23,709 nucleotides of DNA. Origin: Thioalkalivibrio sp. (lineage in GTDB: Bacteria > Pseudomonadota > Gammaproteobacteria > Ectothiorhodospirales > Ectothiorhodospiraceae). The stretch is from contig PWGH01000288.1 in assembly GCA_003555285.1 (NCBI GenBank), positions 1-23,709 on the forward strand. The letters are read 5' to 3'. A model generated the notes under the pieces. That model worked only from the letters and a program-made list of their open reading frames with translations. It did no database searches and had not been told where the DNA came from. The number at the start of each line of letters is the position of its first letter. Positions within the stretch are counted from its first letter, which is position 1. A program made the translations under genes and the position numbers. This document shows, piece by piece, positions 15,762 to 23,706 of this stretch.

Positions 15762-17369
15762 ATGACCGATTCCCTAACTCACACAGCAACCCAGATCACA
15801 CGACCCATGGGTCTGCGCGGTGGCATCGTCGCGAGCGTACTTCTGATCCTGAGCCTCCCGGGCCTAGCGCACGCCAACGTCGACCGTACCGTAGCAGACG
15901 CCGGCAACACCGTTTCCGATACGCTGACGCAGCTGCGGGAGGAACGAGACTCCCTGCTGGATGCGATGGCGGACCTGCAGACGGCCCATGCCCTTCAAGA
16001 GGCGGAACTCGAGGCCGCTCGCCTCCGGCAAGCAGACCTGAGCGAGCAGGCGGCCTTGCTGCGCGCGGACGTCCAACGTCTCGAAACCGAACAGCAGACT
16101 CGACATGATGAACTGACCCAGCTACGCGAGGAACGGGATTCCCTGCTCGAGGCGCTGGCGGACCTGCAGGGTGCCCACGCCATGCAGGAAGCGGAACTCG
16201 AAGCCGCCCGCCTCCGGCAAGCGGATCTGAGCGAGCAGGCGGCTTTGCTGCGCGCGGACGTCCGACATCTTGAAACCGAAGTCGAGACCCTTCGTAACGA
16301 ATTGGCCGCCAAAGACGAGGAAATCGCGACACTGAAGGCCGAGTTGGAAGCGGCTCAAACCGCACAGAACAACGCCCGAAACCAGATCAGCGCCCAGCGC
16401 GATACCATCGCCGCACTCGAAGCCGACGCCACTGAGCTGCAGGCGCAACTGGATACGGCACGGGCCGAAACGAGCGCGACACAGAACGAGGCGGCGGCCC
16501 AGCGCGACGCGATCGCCGCACTCGAGGCCAACACCACCGAGCTGCAGGGCAAACTGGAAGCCGCGCGCGCCAAAGCGACGGCGGCCAGCGACGACGCCGC
16601 GGCCCGGGCCGAAGCCATCACCGCACTCGAGACCGAGCAGGCGGAACTCCAGCGGGCGAACGACGCACTGGATGCGGCGCTGAATACGGCCCGCAGCGAA
16701 GGAAAGGCATTTCGGGCGCAACGCGACCAGGCCCGCGGAGAGGCCGTAGAACTCGAATCCCGGTTCTATGCCGTCCAGGCCGGGCTGGTCAACGCGCAGG
16801 GCGCGAACGACGCCCTGGCGGCCGAACACGCGAGCCTGCAGGTGGCGCTTGCCGACGCGACGGCGCAGGAAGGCGCTCTGAAGAACAACGTCGCCGATTT
16901 GCAATCCCACCTGGAGGCGACGCAGGCGCAATTGGTCGAGGTACAGCGGGAGCGGGACGCGAGCGAGCAACGCCGAGTGGCCAGCGAACACGAACTGGAG
17001 ACCCTGCGGGCGGCATTGCCGGCCGATGAGGGCGGCACGCTCGATCTGACTCTGGCCCAGACGGCCGCCGGCGAGACCGCTCAACTCCTGCGCGCAGCCT
17101 ATCGGGGCTTGCGTCCGGGAAGCGAGACGGAGCCGGTGCAACGCGCCGCGATCGAAGAGAACGCCCGGCGGTTGCAGCAGGAACAATCGCGCGTCGCTCG
17201 CATCCAGGGGGGCACACTCTACCGGGTCGAACCCGGCGACACCCTGGGAAGTATTGCGGCCCGTTACTACGGCAATGCCAATGCCTGGCCCCGGATCCAT
17301 CAGGCGAACCTGCATGTACTGGAAACGCCGGACCAGGTCTGGCCGGGTACTGCCCTGATCCTGCCCTGA
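15762..17369 (+). CDS. Secreted coiled-coil protein with C-terminal LysM domain
   Basis: The protein has 535 residues. The ATG at 15762 follows AAGGAG at an ideal 6 nt. A signal peptide with hydrophobic core GIVASVLLILSLPGLAHA ends near residue 39. Residues 50-430 are an almost uninterrupted heptad-rich coiled coil (Ala, Glu, Leu, Gln). It contains a 63-residue tandem duplication followed by three 35-residue repeats. Residues 486-535 form a LysM domain (YRVEPGDTLGSIAARYYG to VWPGTALILP) that binds peptidoglycan. The layout suggests a periplasmic spacer or scaffold attached to the cell wall. FimV and TPR/LysM proteins share parts of this plan, but I see no clear orthologue. It is monocistronic, with a palindromic terminator after it. 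Confidence 0.88.
   Translation: MTDSLTHTATQITRPMGLRGGIVASVLLILSLPGLAHANVDRTVADAGNTVSDTLTQLREERDSLLDAMADLQTAHALQEAELEAARLRQADLSEQAALLRADVQRLETEQQTRHDELTQLREERDSLLEALADLQGAHAMQEAELEAARLRQADLSEQAALLRADVRHLETEVETLRNELAAKDEEIATLKAELEAAQTAQNNARNQISAQRDTIAALEADATELQAQLDTARAETSATQNEAAAQRDAIAALEANTTELQGKLEAARAKATAASDDAAARAEAITALETEQAELQRANDALDAALNTARSEGKAFRAQRDQARGEAVELESRFYAVQAGLVNAQGANDALAAEHASLQVALADATAQEGALKNNVADLQSHLEATQAQLVEVQRERDASEQRRVASEHELETLRAALPADEGGTLDLTLAQTAAGETAQLLRAAYRGLRPGSETEPVQRAAIEENARRLQQEQSRVARIQGGTLYRVEPGDTLGSIAARYYGNANAWPRIHQANLHVLETPDQVWPGTALILP
15918..16295 (+). repeat. 189-nt tandem duplication inside the LysM gene
   Basis: 15918-16106 and 16107-16295 each encode 63 residues, starting with LTQLREERDSLL and sharing QEAELEAARLRQADLSEQAA exactly. 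Nine heptads per unit keep the coiled-coil register. High nucleotide similarity suggests a recent duplication. Confidence 0.9.
16392..16706 (+). repeat. Three 105-nt repeats inside the LysM gene
   Basis: Units at 16392, 16497 and 16602 encode 35 residues each with the pattern AQRD-IAALEA--TELQ. Each spans five heptads. The third is more diverged (ARAEAITALETEQAELQ). Confidence 0.8.
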
Positions 17370-17384
17370 GGCCTGATGGACCCA

Positions 17385-17408
17385 GGGACCGGCCGCGCGG
17401 CCGGTCCC
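17385..17408. terminator. Perfect 24-nt palindrome between convergent genes
   Basis: GGGACCGGCCGC is followed directly by its reverse complement, between the LysM stop and the lptG stop codon at 17409, which it touches. It is a probable bidirectional terminator hairpin without a U-run. Confidence 0.6.
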
Positions 17409-18476
17409 TCAGACCCGGACGCGGCTCAGCGCGACCAGCGCGATGGCCAGGAACAGCCATAGCGGCGCGCTGGCCGCAAACCAGGGTGGCAGGTTATAGA
17501 CCAGCCCCAAGTGGGTCATTGCGCGCATCACGATCACGAAGCCGGCCCCGAGCACCACGCCGATGAACAAGCGGCGCCCGGCCCCGCCCTCGCGCTGGGG
17601 CCCGAACAGAAAGGGAATCGCCAGCAGCAGCATCACCCAGGTACTGGCCGGCAAGGTCAGACGCTGCCAGAAGGCCACCTCGTAGGGGGCCGATTCCAGA
17701 TGATTCTCCTGCAGGTAACGGATATAGCGACCCAGGTCCTGCGCGGACATCTGCCGTGGCTCCACCACCAGCACATCGAAGTATTCCGGCGCCAGCAGAC
17801 GATCGACGATCTCTTCCGCCGGCCGCTCGGCCTGCACGCCGTCAGGGGCGAGCTGCGACCGGGCGATTCCGGACAGCCGCCAGCGACCCTCCTCGTAGGC
17901 CGCCCGTTCCACGGTGCTCAGCGCGACGACCTCCCGATCCGGACCCAATTCGATGATGCGCACCCCGCTCAGCCGGTTCCCCGGCAACAGGGTCTCCACC
18001 TGAACAATCCGATTGCCGTCCCGCGCCCAGAGCCCGATTCGCCCCACACTCAGGCGCTCGTCGAAGGCGAAGGTCTTCAGATTCTGCCCGCGCGCCTCGG
18101 CCTGCGGCGCCACCAGCTCACCCAGCGCGATCATACCGAGCACCACGAGCAACCCCCCTTGCAGCACCCAGAACACCAAACGGGCCAGGGTGACACCCGC
18201 GGTGCGCATCGCCGTCAATTCACTGTTGGCCGCGAGATTGCCAAGCCAGAGCAGACTGCCCAGCAGCGCGGCGGTGGGCACCAGTTCGTAGACCCGGCGC
18301 GGCAGCGTCAGCACGACATAGGCGACCGCATCCCAGACGCTGTAGCGCCCACGCCCGACGTCGCCCAGCTCACCGATCAGCGCGAAGACCACATCCAGCG
18401 TCGCCAGCAGCAACAGCGCGAACAGCGTGCCCACCAGCACCTGGGCGATCACATAGCGGCCCAGCACCGTCGTCAT
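17409..18476 (-). CDS. lptG: LPS export permease LptG
   Basis: The protein has 355 residues, normal for LptG (YjgQ), one of two membrane subunits of the LptB2FG transporter that lifts lipopolysaccharide from the inner membrane to the Lpt bridge. Three N-terminal TM segments include GRYVIAQVLVGTLFALLLL and the family segment LVPTAALLGSLLWLGNLAANSELTAMRTAG. A periplasmic beta-jellyroll region (about 125-260) and three C-terminal TMs (from WVMLLLAIPFLFGP) follow. The ATG at 18476 overlaps the lptF stop by 4 nt, so the two are translationally coupled. lptB and lptA are not in the window. Confidence 0.95.
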   Translation of the reverse strand: MTTVLGRYVIAQVLVGTLFALLLLATLDVVFALIGELGDVGRGRYSVWDAVAYVVLTLPRRVYELVPTAALLGSLLWLGNLAANSELTAMRTAGVTLARLVFWVLQGGLLVVLGMIALGELVAPQAEARGQNLKTFAFDERLSVGRIGLWARDGNRIVQVETLLPGNRLSGVRIIELGPDREVVALSTVERAAYEEGRWRLSGIARSQLAPDGVQAERPAEEIVDRLLAPEYFDVLVVEPRQMSAQDLGRYIRYLQENHLESAPYEVAFWQRLTLPASTWVMLLLAIPFLFGPQREGGAGRRLFIGVVLGAGFVIVMRAMTHLGLVYNLPPWFAASAPLWLFLAIALVALSRVRV

Positions 18477-19576
18477 GTCGCTTTCACCGGCCGGGTGTGC
18501 AGGAGCGCCGGGCGCAGAATCTTGTGCCAGGAGAAGAACAGCCAGACGGTCAGCGGGATCAGGTGGACCCACCACAAGCCGAGCCACAGCGGCAACTGCC
18601 CGGCCGTCAGCCAGGATTTGCCCATGATCAGAAAATTCGCGTACACAACGTAGACGAGGATGGCCAACGGAACCCGGGCATAACGGCTGCTGCGCGGCGC
18701 CACCAGCCCCAGCGGCAAGGCGATCAGGGCCAGCATCAGCACCGATGCCGGCAGCGCCAGGCGCCATTCCAACTCCGCCCGAAAGCGGGCGGTATCCCGC
18801 TGGGCCCAGAGCTCGCCCATCGGCAACCCATCCAGGCTGCGCCGCGGCTGGACCAGCGTCGGATCCGGCACGCGCATGCGCAGGCGCTCGAAGTCGAGCA
18901 TCTGAAACGCGCCGTCGCCGGGCGTGCCCACATAGCGGTGACCGTCCTCGAGCACCAGGTAGCGGGCCTCGTCCGCGATCTCGGCGATCGCTCGACGCGC
19001 CACCGTCACCTCGGCCTGGTCGCCGCGTTCGTGGTAAATGAAGACATTCTCCAGGGCCTCCCGGTCGGCACTGAAGCGTTCGGCAAAGAACACCTGATCG
19101 CCGACCCGCGAGCGCAGAAAACGACCGGGGGTGATCCCCACCAGATCGGAACGCTGATCCGCCCGATCGCGCAACTGATCGATCAGGATTTCGATCCGGG
19201 GCACCGCAAAGGACATCAGGAACAGCAGAAACAGGGCCGCCGGCGCCGCCACCAGGAACAGCGCCCGGTACATGCGGGCAAAGGAAAACCCGCCGGCCTG
19301 CATCGCGATCAGCTCGCTGTCGCGCTGCAGGCGCCCGAGCACCAGCAGAAAGGCCAGGAACAGCGCCACCGGCCACAGCAGCATCAGGCCCTTGAACGAG
19401 CCGAAGGCCACCAGCGCCGGCAGCACGTCCAGTGGAATACGGCCTTCAGCGACGTCCCGCAGCGCGCGGCCGACCACCGTGCCGACGATCACCAGCAACA
19501 GCACCACCGTGACCGCGGCCTGCGTCACCACGATCTCGCGAATCAGAAAGCGCTCGAGCAGCCCGGGGCGGATCAT
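18473..19576 (-). CDS. lptF: LPS export permease LptF
   Basis: The protein has 367 residues (E. coli LptF has 366), starting MIRPGLLERFLIREIVVTQA with the first TM. The family segment is FLAFLLVLGRLQRDSELIAMQAGG (about 93-116). A periplasmic domain and a C-terminal TM bundle beginning at LPASVLMLALIALPLGLVAP follow. It pairs with LptG in the LPS transporter. The start lies 172 nt from the divergent pepA ATG. The region before the ATG is unusual: a run of nine G ends 4 nt before the start codon and no ordinary AGGAG is present. Confidence 0.95.
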   Translation of the reverse strand: MIRPGLLERFLIREIVVTQAAVTVVLLLVIVGTVVGRALRDVAEGRIPLDVLPALVAFGSFKGLMLLWPVALFLAFLLVLGRLQRDSELIAMQAGGFSFARMYRALFLVAAPAALFLLFLMSFAVPRIEILIDQLRDRADQRSDLVGITPGRFLRSRVGDQVFFAERFSADREALENVFIYHERGDQAEVTVARRAIAEIADEARYLVLEDGHRYVGTPGDGAFQMLDFERLRMRVPDPTLVQPRRSLDGLPMGELWAQRDTARFRAELEWRLALPASVLMLALIALPLGLVAPRSSRYARVPLAILVYVVYANFLIMGKSWLTAGQLPLWLGLWWVHLIPLTVWLFFSWHKILRPALLHTRPVKAT

Positions 19577-19616
19577 GCGCCCCCCCCTGCAACAGCCGGG
19601 ACTGCAGCCGGACGGC

Positions 19617-19644
19617 GGGACCGGCCATGGGACCGGCCATGGGA
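19617..19644. repeat. 12-nt tandem repeat in the lptF-pepA gap
   Basis: GGGACCGGCCAT occurs twice in a row (19617-19628, 19629-19640) plus GGGA. It lies in the shared divergent promoter region, upstream of the lptF start. Confidence 0.75.
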
Positions 19645-19700
19645 ACGGATCGCGATCGCCGGGTCGGAACCCGGCGTCTTGGTGGTTTTTCTCGTCACAC

Positions 19701-19709
19701 TGCTAAGAT
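19701..19709 (+). promoter_or_regulatory. Extended -10 promoter of pepA
   Basis: TGCTAAGAT is an extended -10 element 39 nt before the pepA ATG. A TTGGTG at 19679-19684 is 19 nt away, rather far for a -35. Confidence 0.5.
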
Positions 19710-19747
19710 TACCGTTCAATTCCCATTTCGTCCCGCGAGGTTCCCGA

Positions 19748-21235
19748 ATGCACTTCACGATCACGACGTCCCCGGTCGACCAACCCAAGGCCGGCCTGCG
19801 CGCGGTGGGCCTGTTTCACAAGCGCAAGCTCGGCGCCCAGGCCACCGTTCTGGACGAGGTGACGGAAGGGCGGCTGACCGGCGTCGTGAAGGCCGGTGAG
19901 CTCGAGGGGGACGCCGGCAGCACGCTATTGATTCCCTCGGCGGCCAAGGGCCAGGCCGGCAGTCTGCTGGTGGGGCTCGGATCGCGCAAGGCCTTTTCGG
20001 CGAAGAACGCACGCAAGGCCTGGAGCGCACTGGCCAAGGTGCTGGTCGCTCGCCCCGTCGACACCGTCGCCATCGGCCTGGAAGATCTGCTTCCCCCCGA
20101 TCAGGACATCGGCTGGCTGGTGCATGGCCTGGTCGCCGCCATCGGCGATGCCGCCTACCGCTACGACACTTACAAGCGCAAGGAAGATGTGAAGCCGATC
20201 CGGCTGAAGACGGTGCACCTGTGCGTGACCGCGGAACAGGCTTCGGCAGCCGAACAGGCATGCACCGAGGCCACGGCCATCCTGGCCGGCGTGAACCACA
20301 CCCGCGATCTGGGCAATGCGCCGCCGAACGTGCTGTATCCGGAGGCGCTGGCCGAGGCCGCCCGCGAGCTCGCCCAGCAGCATAAGAAACTCAAACTCAC
20401 CGTGCTCGACGAGAAGGCCCTGGAGAAACTCGGCGCCAACGCCATCCTCGCGGTCGGCCGCGGCTCCGAACGCCCGCCACGGTTGATCGCGCTGGAATAC
20501 AGCGGCGGCGACAAGGACGCCGCCCCGATCGTGCTGGTCGGCAAGGGCATCACCTTCGATACCGGCGGCATCTCGCTGAAGCCGGGTGCGGCGATGGACG
20601 AGATGAAGTACGACATGTGCGGCGCCGCGACCGTGCTCGGAGTGATGACGGCCGTCAGCCAACTGAAACTGCCGCTGAATGTCGTGGGGGTGATCACCAG
20701 CGCCGAGAACATGCCGGACGGGCGCGCCTGCCGCCCCGGCGATATCGTGAAGACCTTGTCGGGTCAGACGGTCGAGATCCTGAATACCGACGCCGAGGGT
20801 CGCCTGGTGCTCTGCGATGCCCTGACCTGGGTCGAGCGCTTCAAGCCCAAGGCGGTGATCGACATCGCCACGCTCACCGGCGCCTGTATCATCGCACTCG
20901 GCCACGAGACCAGCGCGGTGCTCGGCAACGACGAGGGCGTGATCGCTGCCCTGAAGCAGGCCGGCACCACCAGCCACGACCGCACCTGGGAACTGCCGCT
21001 GTGGGAGGAGTACCAGGAACAGTTGAAGAGCAACTTCGCCGACATGGCCAACATCGGCGGACGCTCGGCCGGGACCATCACCGCGGCCTGTTTCCTGGCG
21101 CGCTTTGCCGAAAAGTATCCGTGGGCGCACCTGGATATCGCCGGGGTCGCCTGGAAGAGCGGCAAGCAAAAGGGCGCCACCGGACGCCCGGTCCCCCTGT
21201 TGATGCGCTACCTGATCGACCAGAGCGCCGCGTGA
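19748..21235 (+). CDS. pepA: Cytosol (leucyl) aminopeptidase PepA
   Basis: The protein has 495 residues of the M17 family, a hexameric manganese/zinc aminopeptidase that in E. coli also binds DNA (XerC/D recombination, carAB control). The metal and catalytic residues are all present: K266 and D271 in VGKGITFDTGGISLKPG, K278, D289 in KYDMCGAA, and the signature NTDAEGRL (346-353) with D348, E350 and R352. The N-terminal macro-like domain (1-165) is complete. The ATG at 19748 has GAGG 8 nt upstream; earlier in-frame starts overlap lptF antisense and lack family similarity. It is divergent from lptFG and followed by holC after 28 nt, as in E. coli and many gammaproteobacteria. Confidence 0.97.
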   Translation: MHFTITTSPVDQPKAGLRAVGLFHKRKLGAQATVLDEVTEGRLTGVVKAGELEGDAGSTLLIPSAAKGQAGSLLVGLGSRKAFSAKNARKAWSALAKVLVARPVDTVAIGLEDLLPPDQDIGWLVHGLVAAIGDAAYRYDTYKRKEDVKPIRLKTVHLCVTAEQASAAEQACTEATAILAGVNHTRDLGNAPPNVLYPEALAEAARELAQQHKKLKLTVLDEKALEKLGANAILAVGRGSERPPRLIALEYSGGDKDAAPIVLVGKGITFDTGGISLKPGAAMDEMKYDMCGAATVLGVMTAVSQLKLPLNVVGVITSAENMPDGRACRPGDIVKTLSGQTVEILNTDAEGRLVLCDALTWVERFKPKAVIDIATLTGACIIALGHETSAVLGNDEGVIAALKQAGTTSHDRTWELPLWEEYQEQLKSNFADMANIGGRSAGTITAACFLARFAEKYPWAHLDIAGVAWKSGKQKGATGRPVPLLMRYLIDQSAA

Positions 21236-21263
21236 TTTCAGAACGGCAGGCAGACGCACCGTC

Positions 21264-21689
21264 ATGACCCGCGTGGTGTTCTACCTGCTGGCGGCACAGC
21301 AGGAGCTCGCGCGCCAGCGCTTTGCCTGCCGCCTGGCGCGCAAGGCCAGCGACCAGGGGCATCGGGTCCACATCCACACGCCCGACGCCGAAACCACACG
21401 CCAGCTCGACGGCCTGCTCTGGACCTTCGAGGACATCGCTTTCCTACCGCACAGCACCGACGTATTGGACACCGACAGCCCGATCACCCTGCACGAGACC
21501 GCGGCGCCGGAGCAGCATTGCGAAGTCCTGATCAATCTGGCCAGCGCCGTACCCGCCTATTTCGGCCGTTTCGAACGCATCGCCGACGTGGTCGGCGGCA
21601 ACGAAGGCGCCCGAGCCGATGGCCGGGAACGCTGGCGTTTTTTCAAGGAACGCGGGTACCCGCTGGAGCACCATCAGATCACCGATTGA
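21264..21689 (+). CDS. holC: DNA polymerase III chi subunit
   Basis: The protein has 141 residues (E. coli chi has 147). Chi, with psi, links the clamp loader to single-strand-binding protein. Typical segments are VVFYLLAAQQELARQRFACRLARKA near the N-terminus, LDGLLWTFEDIAFLPH, PITLHE, the strand EVLINLASAVPAYFGRFERIADVV, and RWRFFKERGYPLEHHQI at the C-terminus. It follows pepA by 28 nt, probably in one transcript. No strong ribosome binding site is visible. valS, often next in enterobacteria, is not here. Confidence 0.94.
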   Translation: MTRVVFYLLAAQQELARQRFACRLARKASDQGHRVHIHTPDAETTRQLDGLLWTFEDIAFLPHSTDVLDTDSPITLHETAAPEQHCEVLINLASAVPAYFGRFERIADVVGGNEGARADGRERWRFFKERGYPLEHHQITD

Positions 21690-21770
21690 ACCGACGCGCG
21701 GGGCTGGTTGGCGCTGGGGAATGCTACGCGTGCCAAAGGCCCTGGGTTCACCCTATACTCCTGGCAAATT

Positions 21771-21782
21771 CCTATCGATAGG
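21771..21782. promoter_or_regulatory. Palindrome before the TetR-like gene, candidate operator
   Basis: CCTATCGATAGG is a perfect 12-nt palindrome 7 nt before the regulator ATG and 12 nt after a TATACT -10-like box (21754-21759). This placement would suit autorepression by a TetR-type protein. Confidence 0.4.
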
Positions 21783-21788
21783 GTGGCC

Positions 21789-22511
21789 ATGTCGGACCCC
21801 CGGATCACGCCCGATCAGATCGTCGACAGCGCCATCCTGCTGGCCGAGGGCAGCAGCTGGGAGGCCGTTCGGCTGTATCAGGTGGCCGAGGTCCTGGGCA
21901 TCACGCTGCCGGACATCCAGCGCCATTTTCGGGAAAAGGAAGACCTGGTCGAGGCCTGGTTCGATCGTGCCGACGGCGTGATGCTCCGGGCGGCCGAGAC
22001 CGCTGCGTTCGACACCTGGCCCTCCCGTCAGCGGCTTCAACACCTGATCATGGCCTGGCTCGATGCGCTGGCGCCGCACCGCGCAGTGACCCGCCAGATG
22101 ATCCTGGGCAAGCTCGAGCCCGGGCACCTGCATATCCAGATCCCGAGTCTGTTCCGGATCAGCCGAACGGTGCAATGGATCCGCGAGGCCGCGCATCGCG
22201 ATGCGGTTGCCGTGCGCCGGACTCTGGAGGAAACCACCCTCACCTCGATCTACGTGGCGACCTTCATCTACTGGATGAGCGACGACTCCAGCGGCTCGCA
22301 GAAGACCCGCCGGTTCCTGGACCGCAGTCTGGGCGCGGCAGAGCGTCTGGACCGGCTCCTCTTTTCCCGTCCCGGCCGCCGGCCCTCACCGTTCAGGACC
22401 TCCGCCCCGGAATCGCCCATCCAGGAATCACCGGTCAAGGAAGGGCTCATCAAGGAATCGCCCCTGAAGAACGCGCCGCTGAAGGAACCGCCTTTGAATC
22501 CCGCACGCTGA
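21789..22511 (+). CDS. TetR-like transcriptional regulator with repeat tail
   Basis: The protein has 240 residues. Residues 8-55 resemble a TetR N-terminal helix-turn-helix: TPDQIVDSAILLAEG, then LYQVAEVLGITLPDIQRHF, then EKEDLVEAWFD. The middle (60-190) is helical and could bind a ligand or be COQ9-like, since COQ9 shares the TetR fold. The last 35 residues are a low-complexity tail of KESP-type pentapeptides, not expected in TetR proteins. The ATG at 21789 follows GGGTGG weakly. It is followed by the YdjM-type gene after only 9 nt, so the two are probably co-transcribed. Fold assignment is moderate; DNA binding and target are inferred. Confidence 0.78.
   Translation: MSDPRITPDQIVDSAILLAEGSSWEAVRLYQVAEVLGITLPDIQRHFREKEDLVEAWFDRADGVMLRAAETAAFDTWPSRQRLQHLIMAWLDALAPHRAVTRQMILGKLEPGHLHIQIPSLFRISRTVQWIREAAHRDAVAVRRTLEETTLTSIYVATFIYWMSDDSSGSQKTRRFLDRSLGAAERLDRLLFSRPGRRPSPFRTSAPESPIQESPVKEGLIKESPLKNAPLKEPPLNPAR
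22404..22493 (+). repeat. Six 15-nt tandem repeats coding a pentapeptide tail
   Basis: Units starting at 22404, 22419, 22434, 22449, 22464 and 22479 encode APESP, IQESP, VKEGL, IKESP, LKNAP and LKEPP. The period of 15 nt is exact, and the copies are diverged at third positions. Confidence 0.85.
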
Positions 22512-22520
22512 TCCCGTTCG

Positions 22521-23555
22521 ATGGACACCCTCACCCATGCCCTGAGCGGCGCGTTGCTCGCCGGGGCCACCGCGCCGTTGCGGCCGCAACCGGGCGCCTT
22601 GTCGTTACGGACGCGTCTGGCCGCCGGTGCCGCCGCGGCGGCCTTTCCGGATATCGACTTCGCGATGCGGGTGTTCGGGACTCTGCCCTATCTGAACGCG
22701 CATCAGGGCCTCACCCATTCCGTGGTGATGCTGCCGTTGTGGGCCCTGCTGCTTGCCGTGCTCTTTTCCTGGATCAGCCGTGGAGCGTACCGCTGGCAGG
22801 CTTTCTTCGTCGTCGCCGGCCTGGGCATTGCCATCCACATCGTCGGCGACCTGATCACTGCCTACGGGCTGATGCTCTTCGCGCCCTTCTCCAGCGACCG
22901 GTACTTCCTGCCGCTCGCCTTTTTGATCGATCCCTGGATGACGGCGATCCTGATCGCCGCCCTGCTCGCGATCCGCTTCCGGCCCCATGCCCGTGGACCC
23001 GCAATCGCTGGGCTGGTGGTGCTCACCGCCTATGTCGGCCTGCTTGCGCACCTGCATGTCCGGGCCCTCGAAATTGGCAGCGCCCATGCGCAGGATCGGG
23101 ACCTGACCCCAGCCGAGATTCAGGCCCTGGCACAGCCGCTATCGCCCCAGAACCGTACGATCATCGTGCGTGACGGCGATACCTACCACATGGCGCGCGT
23201 GGCCCTCTGGGGCGGGGCCGCCTGGCGATCCTGGCTGCTGCCGGAGATGGCCGCCGCCTACCGTCCGATCCCGGACATCGAATGGAAGGTGATCCACCGT
23301 TTCGGCGACAGCGCCGAAACCGCCGCCTTCGCCCGCAAGGCCTGGTGGCAACCGGACTTCGCCCCGGTGCGCGATTTCGCCTACCTACCGGCCCTGAGCC
23401 GCATGGAAGGCGACGCCGCCGCGACCTGCGCCTGGTTCGAGGACCTGCGCTTCAAGCTCCCGGCTCTGCCACCGTATTTCCAGTTCGCCTCCTGCCGCAC
23501 CGCCGACGGATCCTGGCACCGCCAGGAAGCCGGCGACCCCTTCGCGTTACGCTGA
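22521..23555 (+). CDS. YdjM-family membrane-bound metal-dependent hydrolase
   Basis: The protein has 344 residues. The N-terminal part (1-170) matches the YdjM/DUF457 family: MDTLTHALSGALLAG at the start, then AAFPDIDF, then HQGLTHSVVMLPLWALLL and IHIVGDLITAYGL, where His and Asp residues are the proposed metal ligands. Hydrophobic helices at about 72-92, 94-115, 130-152 and 160-177 place it in the inner membrane. The C-terminal half (180-344) is a soluble, probably periplasmic domain rich in Trp and aromatic residues. The true substrate of this family is not established. It starts 9 nt after the TetR-like gene without a clear ribosome binding site, suggesting coupling. Confidence 0.9.
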   Translation: MDTLTHALSGALLAGATAPLRPQPGALSLRTRLAAGAAAAAFPDIDFAMRVFGTLPYLNAHQGLTHSVVMLPLWALLLAVLFSWISRGAYRWQAFFVVAGLGIAIHIVGDLITAYGLMLFAPFSSDRYFLPLAFLIDPWMTAILIAALLAIRFRPHARGPAIAGLVVLTAYVGLLAHLHVRALEIGSAHAQDRDLTPAEIQALAQPLSPQNRTIIVRDGDTYHMARVALWGGAAWRSWLLPEMAAAYRPIPDIEWKVIHRFGDSAETAAFARKAWWQPDFAPVRDFAYLPALSRMEGDAAATCAWFEDLRFKLPALPPYFQFASCRTADGSWHRQEAGDPFALR

Positions 23556-23579
23556 CCCGCCCGGGCTGTGGATCCCAGC

Positions 23580-23651
23580 GGTGGATCCCAATGGAGGGCG
23601 CAGCCCTGTCGGGTTGGGGTGGATCCCATTGGAGGGCGCAGCCCTGTCGGG
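23580..23651. repeat. Two direct 34-nt repeats after the YdjM-type gene
   Basis: Copies at 23580-23613 and 23618-23651 differ at one position. Each begins GGTGGATCCCA, contains the small hairpin GGGC-GCA-GCCC and ends CTGTCGGG. A further partial TGTGGATCCCA lies just before them. It looks like intergenic repetitive DNA rather than coding sequence. Confidence 0.85.
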
Positions 23652-23680
23652 GGGACGCCGTGAATACCTCCCTGTAGGCT

Positions 23681-23706
23681 TGACGACAGCATCCCTGCTG
23701 TCGACA
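23681..23706. other. Stem-loop at the right edge
   Basis: TGACGACAGCA and TGCTGTCGACA pair at 10 of 11 positions around TCCC. It may be part of the adjacent repeat family or a terminator, but the window ends 3 nt later. Confidence 0.55.

Noticed and set aside
18477..19376. Upstream open extension of the lptG frame
   Set aside because: It overlaps lptF in another frame; LptG length and the 4-nt ATGA overlap fix the start at 18476.
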